Counted from the stretch's first letter, positions 43,229 to 51,886 are shown. The stretch: DNA of 64,000 nt from DAHUYF01 sp052143095 (GCA_052143095.1 JBKQTR010000165.1:42420-106419); one strand, 5' to 3'. Numbers and translations are program-made. Notes: generated by a model from the letters alone, not told the origin.

Positions 43229-44466
43229 GCGGCATCCTGGGCTGGGATATCGGCGGCGCCCATCTCAAGCTGGCGCGGGTTGAAAGCGGCAGGGTGATCG
43301 CGGCGCGCCAAAGCCCTTGCCCGCTGTGGCTCGGCTTCGACCGGCTCACCACGGCGATCGAGGAGGCGCTTGCCCTCTGGCGGCCCGCGGAGCGCCATGC
43401 GGTGACGATGACCGCCGAGCTCGCCGATCTCTTCCCCGATCGCGCGGCCGGCGTGCGCGCGATCCTCGACGCCGTGACGCGGCGCGTGCCGGCGGGCAGC
43501 GTCTGCGTCTACGCGCATGACGGCACCTTTCTGACGCCCGAAGCGGCGAGCGCGTCACCCGAGCGCGTCGCCTCGGCCAATTGGCACGCCGCCGCAGCGC
43601 TCGCCGCGCGGCGGCTCGGCGACGGGCTGCTGGTCGATATCGGCAGCACCACCACCGATCTCGTCCCCCTGCGCCGCGGCAAGGTCGCGGCCGAGGGCGT
43701 CGACGATGCCGAGCGGCTGGCGCTGGACGAGCTCGTCTATCGCGGCGTCGTGCGCACGCCGGTGATGGCGATCGCCTCGCATCTCGCGCTCGGCGGCGAG
43801 CGCGTCGGCGTCATGGCCGAGCTCTTCGCGACGAGTGCCGATGTCTTTCGCCTCACCGGCGATCTTCCGGCCGATGCCGACCAGCAGCCGACGCCCGACG
43901 GGCGCGGCAAGTCGCCGGCAGAGAGCCGCGCGCGGCTGGCGCGGATGGTCGGACGCGATGCCGCCTCGGCGCCGGATGCGGTCTGGGACAACCTCGCCTG
44001 GCGCATCGCGCGCCGCCTGCTCCGCGACATCGCCGCCGCCGCGCGCGCCGTCACCGCGCGTGCCGGCGTGCCGCCGCGCGCGCCGGTGATCGGCGCGGGC
44101 GTCGGACGGTTTCTTGCCGCGGCGCTGGCGGTGCGGCTCGGCCGGCCCTATCGCGATTATGAGAGCTTGATCCCGGCGGCCGATGCCGAGACCGCCGCCC
44201 TGGCGGCGGCCTGCGCGCCGGCGGCGGCGGTGGCGCTGCTCGCCGCAGCGCCGTCGATGAGCAAGCGCAACCGCGCGAGCGCTGCGGCGTCGAGCGGCGC
44301 ATCGCGGCCACCGATGGTGAGCGCCGAGCGGAAGCCGAGAAAATCCGGCGCGAGCGGCAGCAGCGCCGGCACATCGGCGGCCGCGAGCGAGCCGGCGAGG
44401 CCGGCGAGCAGCCCGCGCGCGCGCGCCAGCGCGATGAAGCGGCGGAGCTCGGCCGGCCGCAAATGA
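43225..44466 (+). CDS. H4MPT-linked C1 pathway protein, ASKHA fold (orf19), C-terminally extended
   Basis: 413 residues from a GTG start. ILGWDIGGAHLKLARVE (2-18) and LLVDIGSTTTDLVPLR (about 134-149) are the actin/hydantoinase-like phosphate motifs of the family found only in H4MPT-using bacteria. The conserved part ends near residue 340 (AVALL). The last 70 residues are Ser/Arg/Ala-rich and are antisense to mfnB. The gene may have lost its normal stop near 44250. Exact enzymatic step unknown. Confidence 0.82.
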   Translation: MSGILGWDIGGAHLKLARVESGRVIAARQSPCPLWLGFDRLTTAIEEALALWRPAERHAVTMTAELADLFPDRAAGVRAILDAVTRRVPAGSVCVYAHDGTFLTPEAASASPERVASANWHAAAALAARRLGDGLLVDIGSTTTDLVPLRRGKVAAEGVDDAERLALDELVYRGVVRTPVMAIASHLALGGERVGVMAELFATSADVFRLTGDLPADADQQPTPDGRGKSPAESRARLARMVGRDAASAPDAVWDNLAWRIARRLLRDIAAAARAVTARAGVPPRAPVIGAGVGRFLAAALAVRLGRPYRDYESLIPAADAETAALAAACAPAAAVALLAAAPSMSKRNRASAAASSGASRPPMVSAERKPRKSGASGSSAGTSAAASEPARPASSPRARASAMKRRSSAGRK

Positions 44467-44918
44467 CGCGTGAGAGGCCCGCCGCGCTTTTCGGCGGTGT
44501 CGAGCATCACGCCGTGGAAGCCGGCATCGGCGCAGCGCGCGATGAGATCGAAATCCGGCTGCCGATCGGCAAAGCACACGGCGACGAGGCGGATGCCGTC
44601 GCGCGTTGCCGCGCCGAGCGCCGCGAGCGTCGCCGCGGCGTCGCCGGCGAAGATGCCGAGCTTGACGATGTCGACGCCGGTCTCTGCCATGGCGCGAACC
44701 GCGGCGAGGATCGGCGCCGGCGCGAGCGGCAGGTCGCCGATGGTGGCACTGGTCGGGCGCCGCCCCGCGACCGCCGCCAGCGTGGCGCGCAGCATGCCGT
44801 CGGGCAGCCGCCCCAAGGCGCCGGCGGCAGGCTCCTTCAAGTCGATGATATCGGCGCCACCCGCGATCGCCGCCTGCGCCTCCGCCGGCGAGCGGACGCT
44901 CGCCAAGAGCCTGGTCAT
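44157..44918 (-). CDS. mfnB: (5-formylfuran-3-yl)methyl phosphate synthase, methanofuran synthesis
   Basis: 253 residues. Makes the furan precursor of methanofuran from two glyceraldehyde-3-phosphates. LLASVRSPAEAQAAIAGGADIIDLKEP (4-30 region) and DIVKLGIF (about 82-89) show the two active-site Lys positions. DFLGFRSALTIGGRD is near the C-terminus. Known as orf9 in methylotrophs. The last 25 Ala-rich residues overlap the conserved end of the convergent orf19-type gene. Start overlaps the upstream DUF447 stop by 4 bases. Confidence 0.85.
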   Translation of the reverse strand: MTRLLASVRSPAEAQAAIAGGADIIDLKEPAAGALGRLPDGMLRATLAAVAGRRPTSATIGDLPLAPAPILAAVRAMAETGVDIVKLGIFAGDAAATLAALGAATRDGIRLVAVCFADRQPDFDLIARCADAGFHGVMLDTAEKRGGPLTRHLRPAELRRFIALARARGLLAGLAGSLAAADVPALLPLAPDFLGFRSALTIGGRDAPLDAAALARLRLLIDGAAASSATAAAGAQAAARAAVSASAAGIKLS

Positions 44919-45490
44919 CGCGTCTCTCCCGTTGCCGTGGCGCCATAGAAATCCCGGATGCGCTCGACCAGCCAGCCCCAGGCCTCGCGCTCGCGCTCGC
45001 CCGCCGTCTTGCCGATGGCGATCTCGAGATAAGCGATCTCGCGCTCGACCTTGTCGCGCGGCAGCAGGTGCAGGCGGCTCACCAGGATCGCCGCCTCGAT
45101 CACCGCCGCCTGCGCCCGGTTGAAGCCACGGAAGGCGCCATGCGCAGCCTCATGCACGACGCGGCAGTGAAAGCGCGGCCGGAGCTCGTCCGCCTCGACG
45201 CGCTCGACGGCAAGCTCCTGATGCGCGAGCGCCGCCCTGAGGACGCAGCCGACGACGCGCTCGGCCGGCTTCACCGGCCAGTCGCGCCGGCCGGTGAGGC
45301 AGCCGGCGAAGATGCGGACATCGTCGGTGTGGTTGATCACGGCGGCGCCGCTCAGCGCGAGATTGTCGAGCGTGGCGGAGGGGCGGAAGGGCGCCAGCAC
45401 CGGGTGGCCGTCGCGCCAGATCACGCCCATCGGCGCGATGTGCGGCCGCCCATCGCCGCCAAGCGTGGTGATGATGCTCTCGACGATCAT
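44915..45490 (-). CDS. DUF447-family protein of the H4MPT cluster
   Basis: 191 residues. SIITTLGGDGRPHIAPMGVIWRD near the N-terminus, then DVRIFAGCLTGRRDWP, matches DUF447 proteins, which have a split-barrel flavin-reductase-like fold and occur almost only in archaea and H4MPT-using bacteria. A step in cofactor synthesis is inferred from context. Overlaps both neighbours by 4 bases. Confidence 0.8.
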   Translation of the reverse strand: MIVESIITTLGGDGRPHIAPMGVIWRDGHPVLAPFRPSATLDNLALSGAAVINHTDDVRIFAGCLTGRRDWPVKPAERVVGCVLRAALAHQELAVERVEADELRPRFHCRVVHEAAHGAFRGFNRAQAAVIEAAILVSRLHLLPRDKVEREIAYLEIAIGKTAGEREREAWGWLVERIRDFYGATATGETR

Positions 45491-46890
45491 GGCGCGCCGC
45501 GTCGGCGCGGGCGGCGTCGCAGCGTCGGGCCGGGCACGCAGGGTGCGGCGCGCGGCGCGGCATCGACGGCGCTGTGCCAGTCGAGCGCCTCGTCCTGGAC
45601 ATAGCGCTTGCCGAGCTGCCAGGCGATCTCGGCGCGGGCGAGCTCGACGCCGAGATAGAAGGCGTGCGCGCCGTCCGCTTCGACGCCGAGGCCGGAAAAG
45701 AGCTCGAAAGCGCGCGGCGCGACGCGATGCTGGGCGCGGTTATAGAGGTGGATGCCGTCGGCGGCGAGCTCGATGCGGAAATTGGCGTCGCGGATCTGCG
45801 CCGCCGTCTCGGCGATCTCCGCGGCGGTCACGGCGTAGGGCTTGCGGTCGCGCAGCGCCATCAGGCTGGCATCGATGCCGATGGGAAGGCGACGGAGCTG
45901 CTGTGCGGCATGCATGAGACGCCGCGCGCGATCGGCCTCGCGGATGGCGCGCCGGCAATGCGGGCTCACCTGCACCGCCAGCACATCGGTGATGCCGAGC
46001 TCGGCGATGATGCCGAAGAGCAGCGCGTTCATGCCGGTGGTGTCGGCATCGACCAGCTCGGTGACATTGCCGATGCCCATGAGGATGCGCGCCTCGGGCA
46101 GACGCCGCCGCAACTCGGCATAGCGCAGCAGCGAGGCGGCAAAGCCGAAGGGGATCGGGTCGAGGATGCTGTCGGCGATGAAGCTCCGCCCGAGACGCGA
46201 CAGCCGCTCCGCGGCGCGGCACAGCGAGTCGAGATCGCCGGCGGCGGCGGGGATCACGATCGGCGTCGCCGCCATCTCGCAAGCGAGGTCGAGCGACGCC
46301 TCGCTGAGGCTGAGCACGAAACCGGCGCCGGCGCGATCGCCGCGCTTGAGCTCGCCGAGATCGGCGCTGTCGACGCTGACGGCGAGCCCGAGCCCCTTCA
46401 CCGCGGCGACCGCTTCCTCGAGATGCGGGAAGGGCGTTGCCGGGAGGCAGCCGAGATCGATCACCTCGGCGCCCTCGGCGGCAAAGGTCTTGGCGTGCGC
46501 GAGGATGCCATCGACCGAGAGCTTCGGCGCGTCGACGATCTCGGCGAAGATGCGCACCGCATGCGCATCGAGATCGATCGCCGCGCCGGCGCGGCCGAAG
46601 AAGCCCGCGAGGTCGTGGAGATCGGCCGGCCCGCGCTCGATCGCGATGCCGAGCTCGGCGCCGAGGCCGGCGAGATCCCCCTGGCAATGGCCCGGAACGA
46701 CGATCCGGTCGGCGCCCAGCGCGTCCTTCGGCAGGCGGCGGCGGATGAGGTCGGCGGTCATCAGCGCCGCGACCTGGATGCCGATATCGTGCACGGTCCA
46801 GGCGAAGTCGAGATCGCCGAAGCCGTCGAGGACGCTGCGCAGCCGCTTCTCGGCGAGATGCCCGGTCAGGAACAGCGTGTGTCGAGACAT
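45487..46890 (-). CDS. Dihydropteroate synthase-related protein of the H4MPT cluster
   Basis: 467 residues from ATG 46890. Residues 1-150 form a specific N-terminal domain (LFLTGHLAEKRLRSVLD). A DHPS-like TIM barrel follows with GAEVIDLGCLPATPFP (about 165) and FIADSILDPIPFGFAASL (about 250), and then a C-terminal domain. It is the archaeal/methylotroph type of DHPS homologue thought to condense the pterin with the ribofuranosylaminobenzene part. The longer open frame to 47139 is a shadow of the flavoprotein gene. Confidence 0.85.
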   Translation of the reverse strand: MSRHTLFLTGHLAEKRLRSVLDGFGDLDFAWTVHDIGIQVAALMTADLIRRRLPKDALGADRIVVPGHCQGDLAGLGAELGIAIERGPADLHDLAGFFGRAGAAIDLDAHAVRIFAEIVDAPKLSVDGILAHAKTFAAEGAEVIDLGCLPATPFPHLEEAVAAVKGLGLAVSVDSADLGELKRGDRAGAGFVLSLSEASLDLACEMAATPIVIPAAAGDLDSLCRAAERLSRLGRSFIADSILDPIPFGFAASLLRYAELRRRLPEARILMGIGNVTELVDADTTGMNALLFGIIAELGITDVLAVQVSPHCRRAIREADRARRLMHAAQQLRRLPIGIDASLMALRDRKPYAVTAAEIAETAAQIRDANFRIELAADGIHLYNRAQHRVAPRAFELFSGLGVEADGAHAFYLGVELARAEIAWQLGKRYVQDEALDWHSAVDAAPRAAPCVPGPTLRRRPRRRGAP

Positions 46891-47435
46891 TGCAGCCGCC
46901 GCCTGACGCTGTGCTCGAGCTCGACCATCGACAGCACCACCTCGGTCGCCTCGAACTGCTTGAGCCGCTCGACATTCTCGAGGTCGATGCGCCGCGGATA
47001 GACCTTGACCATCCCGCCCGGCGCCTGCGTGTCGAGCTCGGGCGCGGTGTCGCAGGCGAAGACGATGGCGGGGATGCGGCACTTGCCCGCCTGCGCGAAG
47101 ACGTTGGTGGCGAGCGTGTCGGAAATGCCCGCGACGCATTTAGCCACCGTGTTCGACGTCGCCGGCGCGAGTACCAGCGTGTGGTAGACGCCCTGATAGA
47201 AAAGCCCCACCGGCGCCGCCGAAGCGGTCGTGTCCTTGAAGATGCGCGTGCTGGCGGGAAGGTCCCGGACCTCCGCCTTGTACATGCGCACCACCTCGGC
47301 CGCGGCGCGGCTGATGAAGAGATCGAACTGCTCGAGGCCGCGCATGAGGTCGAGGCATTCGGTAAAGAAATGCCCGGAGCCGGTGAGCGCCCAGGCAAGG
47401 CGCGGCGGCGGTTTGGCGGCGGTGCGGCGCGTCAT
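46866..47435 (-). CDS. Flavoprotein, possible dihydromethanopterin reductase
   Basis: 189 residues of the HFCD flavoprotein fold. LAWALTGSGHFF (13-24) is the FMN phosphate loop and LAPATSNTVAKCVAGISDTLATN (about 87-109) the second flavin motif. Related archaeal proteins (archaeoflavoproteins, DmrB) reduce dihydromethanopterin. Context in the H4MPT cluster supports that role here, but it is an inference. Ends inside the start of the DHPS-related gene. Confidence 0.78.
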   Translation of the reverse strand: MTRRTAAKPPPRLAWALTGSGHFFTECLDLMRGLEQFDLFISRAAAEVVRMYKAEVRDLPASTRIFKDTTASAAPVGLFYQGVYHTLVLAPATSNTVAKCVAGISDTLATNVFAQAGKCRIPAIVFACDTAPELDTQAPGGMVKVYPRRIDLENVERLKQFEATEVVLSMVELEHSVRRRLQCLDTRCS

Positions 47436-47444
47436 CGAGCGATG

Positions 47445-48029
47445 CTAGCGCAAAGCCAGTGCCGCGGCGAGGCGCGCCGCCTCGCCGGGGCCGCAGCAGG
47501 CGACCGGACAGCCGGCGGCTTCGGCATAGGCGGGAAAGGCGGGATCGACGAGGCCGAGCGCCGCAAGCGCCGCTGCCGTCGCCGCTGGCGGTGCGGCCAC
47601 CGATTTGACCAGCACCAGACGCTCCGCTTCGAGCCGGCGCGCGAGCCAGGCGGCAAGGCTGTCGGAGGTTACCTGCCAATCGCAGGCGATGAGCGGATCG
47701 GCCAGGACCATGCGGCTCGGCAGCCACAGCGCGACGCCGCCATCGGCCAGCGCCGCGCGCGTCTCGGTGATGCCGGCGCAGGCGACGAGCGCCGGCGCCA
47801 GATCCTGCAGCAACCAGGCATATTGCTCCATCGCCAGCACCGCCATGCGATGCGCCGCGCGGTCGGAGAAGCCGTCGCGGCGCTGCGCCGCACGCACCGC
47901 ATCGGCAAAACCGCCGCCGCCGGGGACGATGACGCCGCTGCCGCCGCCATGCTCGAGCACCACCCCCAGCCAGGAGGTGAGCGTTCCGGAAGCGGCAAGA
48001 CTGCCGCCGAGCTTCACCACCACCGCCAT
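47445..48029 (-). CDS. Amino-acid-kinase-fold protein of the C1 cluster (orf20-like)
   Basis: 194 residues. AVVVKLGGSLA (2-12) is the ATP phosphate loop and VIVPGGGGFADAVR (about 32-45) the second nucleotide motif of the aspartokinase/uridylate kinase fold. The archaeal homologue MfnE phosphorylates the aminomethylfuran phosphate in methanofuran synthesis, and this role is likely here. ATG 48029 is chosen because it starts the conserved domain. It follows the dihydroneopterin aldolase stop by 1 base. Confidence 0.82.
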   Translation of the reverse strand: MAVVVKLGGSLAASGTLTSWLGVVLEHGGGSGVIVPGGGGFADAVRAAQRRDGFSDRAAHRMAVLAMEQYAWLLQDLAPALVACAGITETRAALADGGVALWLPSRMVLADPLIACDWQVTSDSLAAWLARRLEAERLVLVKSVAAPPAATAAALAALGLVDPAFPAYAEAAGCPVACCGPGEAARLAAALALR

Positions 48030-48030
48030 G

Positions 48031-48462
48031 TCAACCCGCGAGCTTCCGCCTCGGACGGCGTCGCCGGAGCACCACCCCGACGCTCTCGGCATCGGGAAAA
48101 ACGTCGAGCTTCTCGACGCTGACCCGAGCGGCCAAGGCGCGCGGGCTCGCCAGGCAGACCGCGATCACCTGCTCCGCGAGGCTCTCGATGAGCTCGATAT
48201 GCGGGCCGCGCGTGAGCGCGCGAATGCCCTCGACGATCGTCTCGTAATCGAGCACCTGGCCGAGCTCGTCGCGATCGGCAGCGTCGCGCCCGACCAGCAG
48301 CTGGGCGTTGATGCGCACGCGCTGCGGCGCCTGCTTTTCCTGCTCGTAGACGCCGATGCGGCAGGGCAGCACGAGATCGCGCAGCAGAATGCGATAAACC
48401 TGCGCCGGCGCGCGCGCCGGCCGGCGATCGATGCGCAAGGCGTCGGCAAGCGTCCACGCCAT
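48031..48462 (-). CDS. Dihydroneopterin aldolase family protein
   Basis: 143 residues from ATG 48462, which has GGGAGG 6 bases upstream. The FolB fold is clear: ILLRDLVLPCRIGVYEQEKQAPQRVRIN in parts (about 25-52), VLDYETIVEGIRAL and HIELIESLAEQVIAVCL with the usual Glu. It supplies 6-hydroxymethyl-dihydropterin for H4MPT, perhaps for folate too. First gene of the minus-strand biosynthetic run that ends at mfnB. Confidence 0.85.
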   Translation of the reverse strand: MAWTLADALRIDRRPARAPAQVYRILLRDLVLPCRIGVYEQEKQAPQRVRINAQLLVGRDAADRDELGQVLDYETIVEGIRALTRGPHIELIESLAEQVIAVCLASPRALAARVSVEKLDVFPDAESVGVVLRRRRPRRKLAG

Positions 48463-48694
48463 GGCGAGCCTCCCACCCGAAGGATGGCCGAGTCTTCGAT
48501 GCCTTGCAACCATGGCGGGCGGCGGCGCCTCGCCCAGGGGAAGGCTGCGTAAGCCCCGTGATACGATCTCCGCCGCAGCATCGGGCGACGCTCGCCACGC
48601 GCCGCTTGGACAAAAAATCGAAGCCGAATATCATGACGCCGATCGCAGCCGTTTGACGCCGCCGCCAGTAGCCGCGAGCGAACGGGAGGATCCG

Positions 48695-49381
48695 ATGGGC
48701 GGAAAGCTGAGCAAAATCATCCGCTTGGCGGCAACAGCGCTGGCCGTTTGCACGGCCGCGCCCGCCGGCGCCGACGACAGCAGGCCGCTGAGCCCGGCAC
48801 AAATCGCGCTGTTCGAGAGCAACCATCTCAAGGAGATCAACCATCCGGTCGTCCTCGACTACCGGTTCCGTCATCGCGGCGGGCCCGAGGGCGATTACGA
48901 GGACAAGGTCAGCGCCGACATCCGCACCGTGCATCAGGACGGCAGGAAGGATGTCTGGATCGAGTTCCTGAGCGGCGATCGCCGCGTCAATTTTCCGCCG
49001 GCCATGGGCTTCAACGGCAACCCGCTGCTGATGTTCTTCCTCGAGCATGACGCGATGGAAATGCGGGCGGTGACCGGCGGCGCGGCGCAATATTTCCGCA
49101 CCCGCATCCGCGAGGCCTTCGTCGACGGCGCGGCAATGCATCCGGTCGACGTGGCCATCGACGGCGCGCCGCGCCACGCCACCGAGATCGAGGTGACACC
49201 GTTCAGCCACGATCCCAATCTCGCGCGCTTCCCGGCCTTTGCCGGAAAGACCTATCACTTCATCCTGTCCGATGCCGTCCCCGGCAGCCTCTACGAGATC
49301 AGCACCACCGCGCAGGGCGCGGCACCGGACACTTTCGAGGAGGCGATGACCTATGCCGGAGAGCATGAGGAGACGCATTGA
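48695..49381 (+). CDS. Exported protein of unknown function, C1 locus
   Basis: 228 residues from ATG 48695 with GGGAGGA 4 bases upstream. Signal peptide 1-26. The mature protein has a beta-rich look with HPVVLDYRFRHRG, DKVSADIRTVHQDGRKDVWIEFLSG in parts and PPAMGFNGNPLLMFFLEHD. I recognise no named family; the pattern resembles exported hypothetical proteins that sit by PQQ-dehydrogenase genes. Probably co-transcribed with the next gene, which overlaps it by 17-29 bases. Confidence 0.75.
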   Translation: MGGKLSKIIRLAATALAVCTAAPAGADDSRPLSPAQIALFESNHLKEINHPVVLDYRFRHRGGPEGDYEDKVSADIRTVHQDGRKDVWIEFLSGDRRVNFPPAMGFNGNPLLMFFLEHDAMEMRAVTGGAAQYFRTRIREAFVDGAAMHPVDVAIDGAPRHATEIEVTPFSHDPNLARFPAFAGKTYHFILSDAVPGSLYEISTTAQGAAPDTFEEAMTYAGEHEETH

Positions 49382-49724
49382 GCTGACCGTCGCCCTGGCC
49401 TTCGCCGTCTTGCTCGCGACGGCGGCGCCGGCCGCGGCGGCGAACGACTATCCGACGGCGGAGACGGTCGACTACGTGCTGGGCTGCATGGCGGCCAACG
49501 GCAACAGCCGCGAGGTGTTGCTCAAATGCTCCTGCAGCATCGATCTCATCGCCAAGCACCTGCCTTTCCCGCAATACGAGAAGGCGGAGACCGCCTTGAG
49601 CCTGCAGCGCGGCGGCGGCGTGGGCGGCCGCGTGGGCCTCTTCCGCGATCCGCCGGAGATCAAGCAGGCGATCGAGCAGCTCCATCAAGCGCAGGCCGAC
49701 GCCAATTTGCAGTGCTTTAGCTAG
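49353..49724 (+). CDS. Small periplasmic Cys-rich protein, C1 locus
   Basis: 123 residues from ATG 49353, or 119 from ATG 49365. Signal peptide (about 5-29) ends AAAA. The mature part has four Cys: GCMAANG, KCSCSID and QCFS at the C-terminus. The ETVDYVLGCMAANG ... LKCSCSIDLIA pattern recurs in hypothetical proteins near xox/mxa loci as far as I can judge. Function unknown. Confidence 0.7.
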   Translation: MPESMRRRIELTVALAFAVLLATAAPAAAANDYPTAETVDYVLGCMAANGNSREVLLKCSCSIDLIAKHLPFPQYEKAETALSLQRGGGVGGRVGLFRDPPEIKQAIEQLHQAQADANLQCFS

Positions 49725-49754
49725 TCCCCGCGACGCGACAACGTCGTCGGGGGC

Positions 49755-50558
49755 TCAGTCCGTCGCGGCGGGAAGCGGCCAGCGCTGCATGAAGTGACGC
49801 TGGCGGCTGTCGTCGACATCGACCTCGATCTCGCCGCGTGCCCGCGGCAGCAGGCCGAAGCGGATGCTGGGATCCTCGCTCAGCGCGATATCGCTGTCGA
49901 CGGTCAGCACCTCGGCGCCGGCAGCGGTGATGCGGATCTGCTGGATGAAATCGGCGGGAATGTAGGTGTGCGTCAGCTGATCCATCTGCAGCCCGGAGCT
50001 GTTGGGATGGCTGATCAGCAGCTGCACGCTGGTTGCGCGCCCGAGCCGCGGCGCGACGCTCAGCTTCATCTTGCCGAGGCGCGCGAGCGCGAGCGACGGG
50101 TCGTTGCCGTCGGGCGCCGAGCAGCCGCCCGACGCCTTGATGAAGCGCTGAGCCGCATGGAGCGTGCCGTCGGCGGTCTCGGCCACGGCATGCAGGTAGG
50201 TGTAATCGTCGACGCGCACGCGGGTGGCCACCGCGCTGCGATCGGCGAGCGCGCCGAAATGAAAAACCGCGGCCAGCGGCGAGGGATTGTTGTCGATCAC
50301 GAGATAGAGCGTCCGCACGTTCTTGGCGAGCGGCTCGGCAAGGTGGAGGGCGATCGGGACGAGTGCCGCATTCTCGGCGCGGTCGGGCGCGTCGATGCTG
50401 AGCGCGTCGCCGGCATCCTGGACGGGACGATCGCCGAACAGAGCATGGGAAAGATCGGCCCAGCGCGCCGCCCGCTCCGCCTCGCTCATCTCCGCCGCCG
50501 CCGGCAACACGCTCGCGCCCAGCAGCAGCAGCGCCAGGAAACCGCGCCGCAGCGTCAT
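49755..50558 (-). CDS. Quinoprotein dehydrogenase-associated SoxYZ-like carrier
   Basis: 267 residues, ATG 50558 with AGGAGG 8 bases upstream. Signal peptide 1-22. The first half has the SoxY-like region, including the GGCSAPDG motif near residue 145, whose Cys would be the carrier residue. The second half is SoxZ-like. Such fused proteins accompany PQQ dehydrogenases and a SoxH-like zinc hydrolase, proposed as a quinoprotein relay system. The zinc hydrolase is on the opposite strand 335 bases away, and pqqA lies directly upstream. Confidence 0.85.
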   Translation of the reverse strand: MTLRRGFLALLLLGASVLPAAAEMSEAERAARWADLSHALFGDRPVQDAGDALSIDAPDRAENAALVPIALHLAEPLAKNVRTLYLVIDNNPSPLAAVFHFGALADRSAVATRVRVDDYTYLHAVAETADGTLHAAQRFIKASGGCSAPDGNDPSLALARLGKMKLSVAPRLGRATSVQLLISHPNSSGLQMDQLTHTYIPADFIQQIRITAAGAEVLTVDSDIALSEDPSIRFGLLPRARGEIEVDVDDSRQRHFMQRWPLPAATD

Positions 50559-50644
50559 CGCCCGCCTCCTCCGCTGACGCCGACGCGCCGGCAGCAAGCG
50601 CTCCGCGGAAAAAATGCCAGAGTATGTCGACGCGTCGGGACGGA

Positions 50645-50676
50645 AGGCGGCGCCGCTCTGTGGGGAGCGGCGCCGC
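50645..50676 (-). terminator. Hairpin just downstream of pqqA
   Basis: GCGGCGCCGCTC and GAGCGGCGCCGC form a 12-base stem (about 50648-50675) right after the pqqA stop on the minus strand. No T-run follows. As in other pqqA loci it could stop most transcripts or protect the short message from decay. Confidence 0.6.
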
Positions 50677-50685
50677 AGCGTCAGG

Positions 50686-50763
50686 TCAAATTTCAGCGCA
50701 AGCGTAGGAATTGATCTCGAGGCCGACGCAGACCTCAAGGATACGAGGAGACTTCCATACCAT
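50686..50763 (-). CDS. pqqA: PqqA, precursor peptide of the PQQ cofactor
   Basis: A 25-residue peptide starting MVWKSP with core EVCVGLEINSY. Glu16 and Tyr20 are in the E-x-x-x-Y spacing that PqqE crosslinks to form PQQ. GGGGAGG lies 5 bases before ATG 50763. The other pqq genes (pqqB, C, D, E) are not in the window, so this is a detached pqqA copy. It precedes the SoxYZ-like gene on the same strand. PQQ is the cofactor of XoxF. Confidence 0.9.
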   Translation of the reverse strand: MVWKSPRILEVCVGLEINSYACAEI

Positions 50764-50892
50764 TGCATCCTCCCCAAAGGCTTGAGCAAAACGACGCTCA
50801 GAATTTATGCTTCGAGTTTTAGGGTGTCAATTCACTTTCTCGATACATTCTAAACTTGCGTCGAGAGGCGCGCCGCGAGAAGGAGGCGGAGG

Positions 50893-51879
50893 ATGCGACA
50901 CCGACCCGCGCAACCCGCCGATCGCCACGACCCGTCGCGACGCGCGCTGTGCGGCGGCCTCGGCGCCGCGCTGCTGTGCTGCTGCCTGCCGGAGCTGCGC
51001 GCCCAGGCCGCGCTGCTGCGCGACCAGCCGCTCGCTGTTGCCGAGATCGCGGCCGGTCTCTTTGTCTCCCAAGGCGTCCATGCCGAGGCAAATCCGGCCA
51101 ATCTCGGCGCCATCGCCAATATCGGCTTCATCATCGGCCGCGAGCGGGTCGCGGTGATCGACAGCGGCGGCTGCCTGCTCTGGGGCGAGCGGCTGCGGCA
51201 AGCCATAAGGCGGCACACCGACCTGCCGATCGGCTACCTCATCCAGAGCCACATGCATCCCGACCACGTCTTCGGCGCGGCGGCGTTCCTGCCGGAAACG
51301 CCGGAGATTGTCGGCCACCGCAGCCTGCCGGCCGCGCTGGCGCGGCGCGAGGCTTACTATGCGCGGCGGCTGCACGAGGCGCTGGGAGATCCCGGCGCGG
51401 GATCGGTGATCGTGCCGCCGACGCGGCTGGTGGAGGCCACGGCCGAGATCGATCTCGGCAGGCGCGTGCTCGAGCTGGTGGCGCACCGCCCGGCGCATAC
51501 CGACAACGATCTCAGCATCTTCGATCGCGAGACGCGCACGCTGTGGGCCGGCGACCTCCTGTTCATGGAGCGCGTCCCGGCGCTCGACGGCAGCCTGCTC
51601 GGCTGGCTGGCGGCGATGGAGGAGCTGCGCCAGGTGCCGGCGGCACGCGTCGTCCCCGGCCACGGGCCGCGCGTCGCCGCCTGGCCGGAGGGGTTGGCGG
51701 ACCAGCAGCGCTATCTCGGCCTGCTGCGCGACGAGATCCGCGCCCGCCTGCGCGGCGGCGGCACGATGGAGGAGGCGATCGCGACCGTGGGGCGGAGCGA
51801 GTCCGGGCGCTGGGCGCTCTTCGACGACTACCATCGCCGCAACGTCGCCGCCGCCTTCCACGAGCTCGAATGGGAATGA
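50893..51879 (+). CDS. Quinoprotein relay system zinc metallohydrolase
   Basis: 328 residues, metallo-beta-lactamase fold related to SoxH. The metal motif SHMHPDHVFG (about 117-126, H-x-H-x-D-H) is intact. Other ligands are in HRPAHTDND (about 199), the Asp in WAGDLLF and the C-terminal VVPGHGP. The N-terminus has a hydrophobic leader after an Arg-Arg pair. It works with the SoxYZ-like carrier of the relay system; its true substrate is not known. Confidence 0.86.
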   Translation: MRHRPAQPADRHDPSRRALCGGLGAALLCCCLPELRAQAALLRDQPLAVAEIAAGLFVSQGVHAEANPANLGAIANIGFIIGRERVAVIDSGGCLLWGERLRQAIRRHTDLPIGYLIQSHMHPDHVFGAAAFLPETPEIVGHRSLPAALARREAYYARRLHEALGDPGAGSVIVPPTRLVEATAEIDLGRRVLELVAHRPAHTDNDLSIFDRETRTLWAGDLLFMERVPALDGSLLGWLAAMEELRQVPAARVVPGHGPRVAAWPEGLADQQRYLGLLRDEIRARLRGGGTMEEAIATVGRSESGRWALFDDYHRRNVAAAFHELEWE

Positions 51880-51886
51880 GCTTCGG

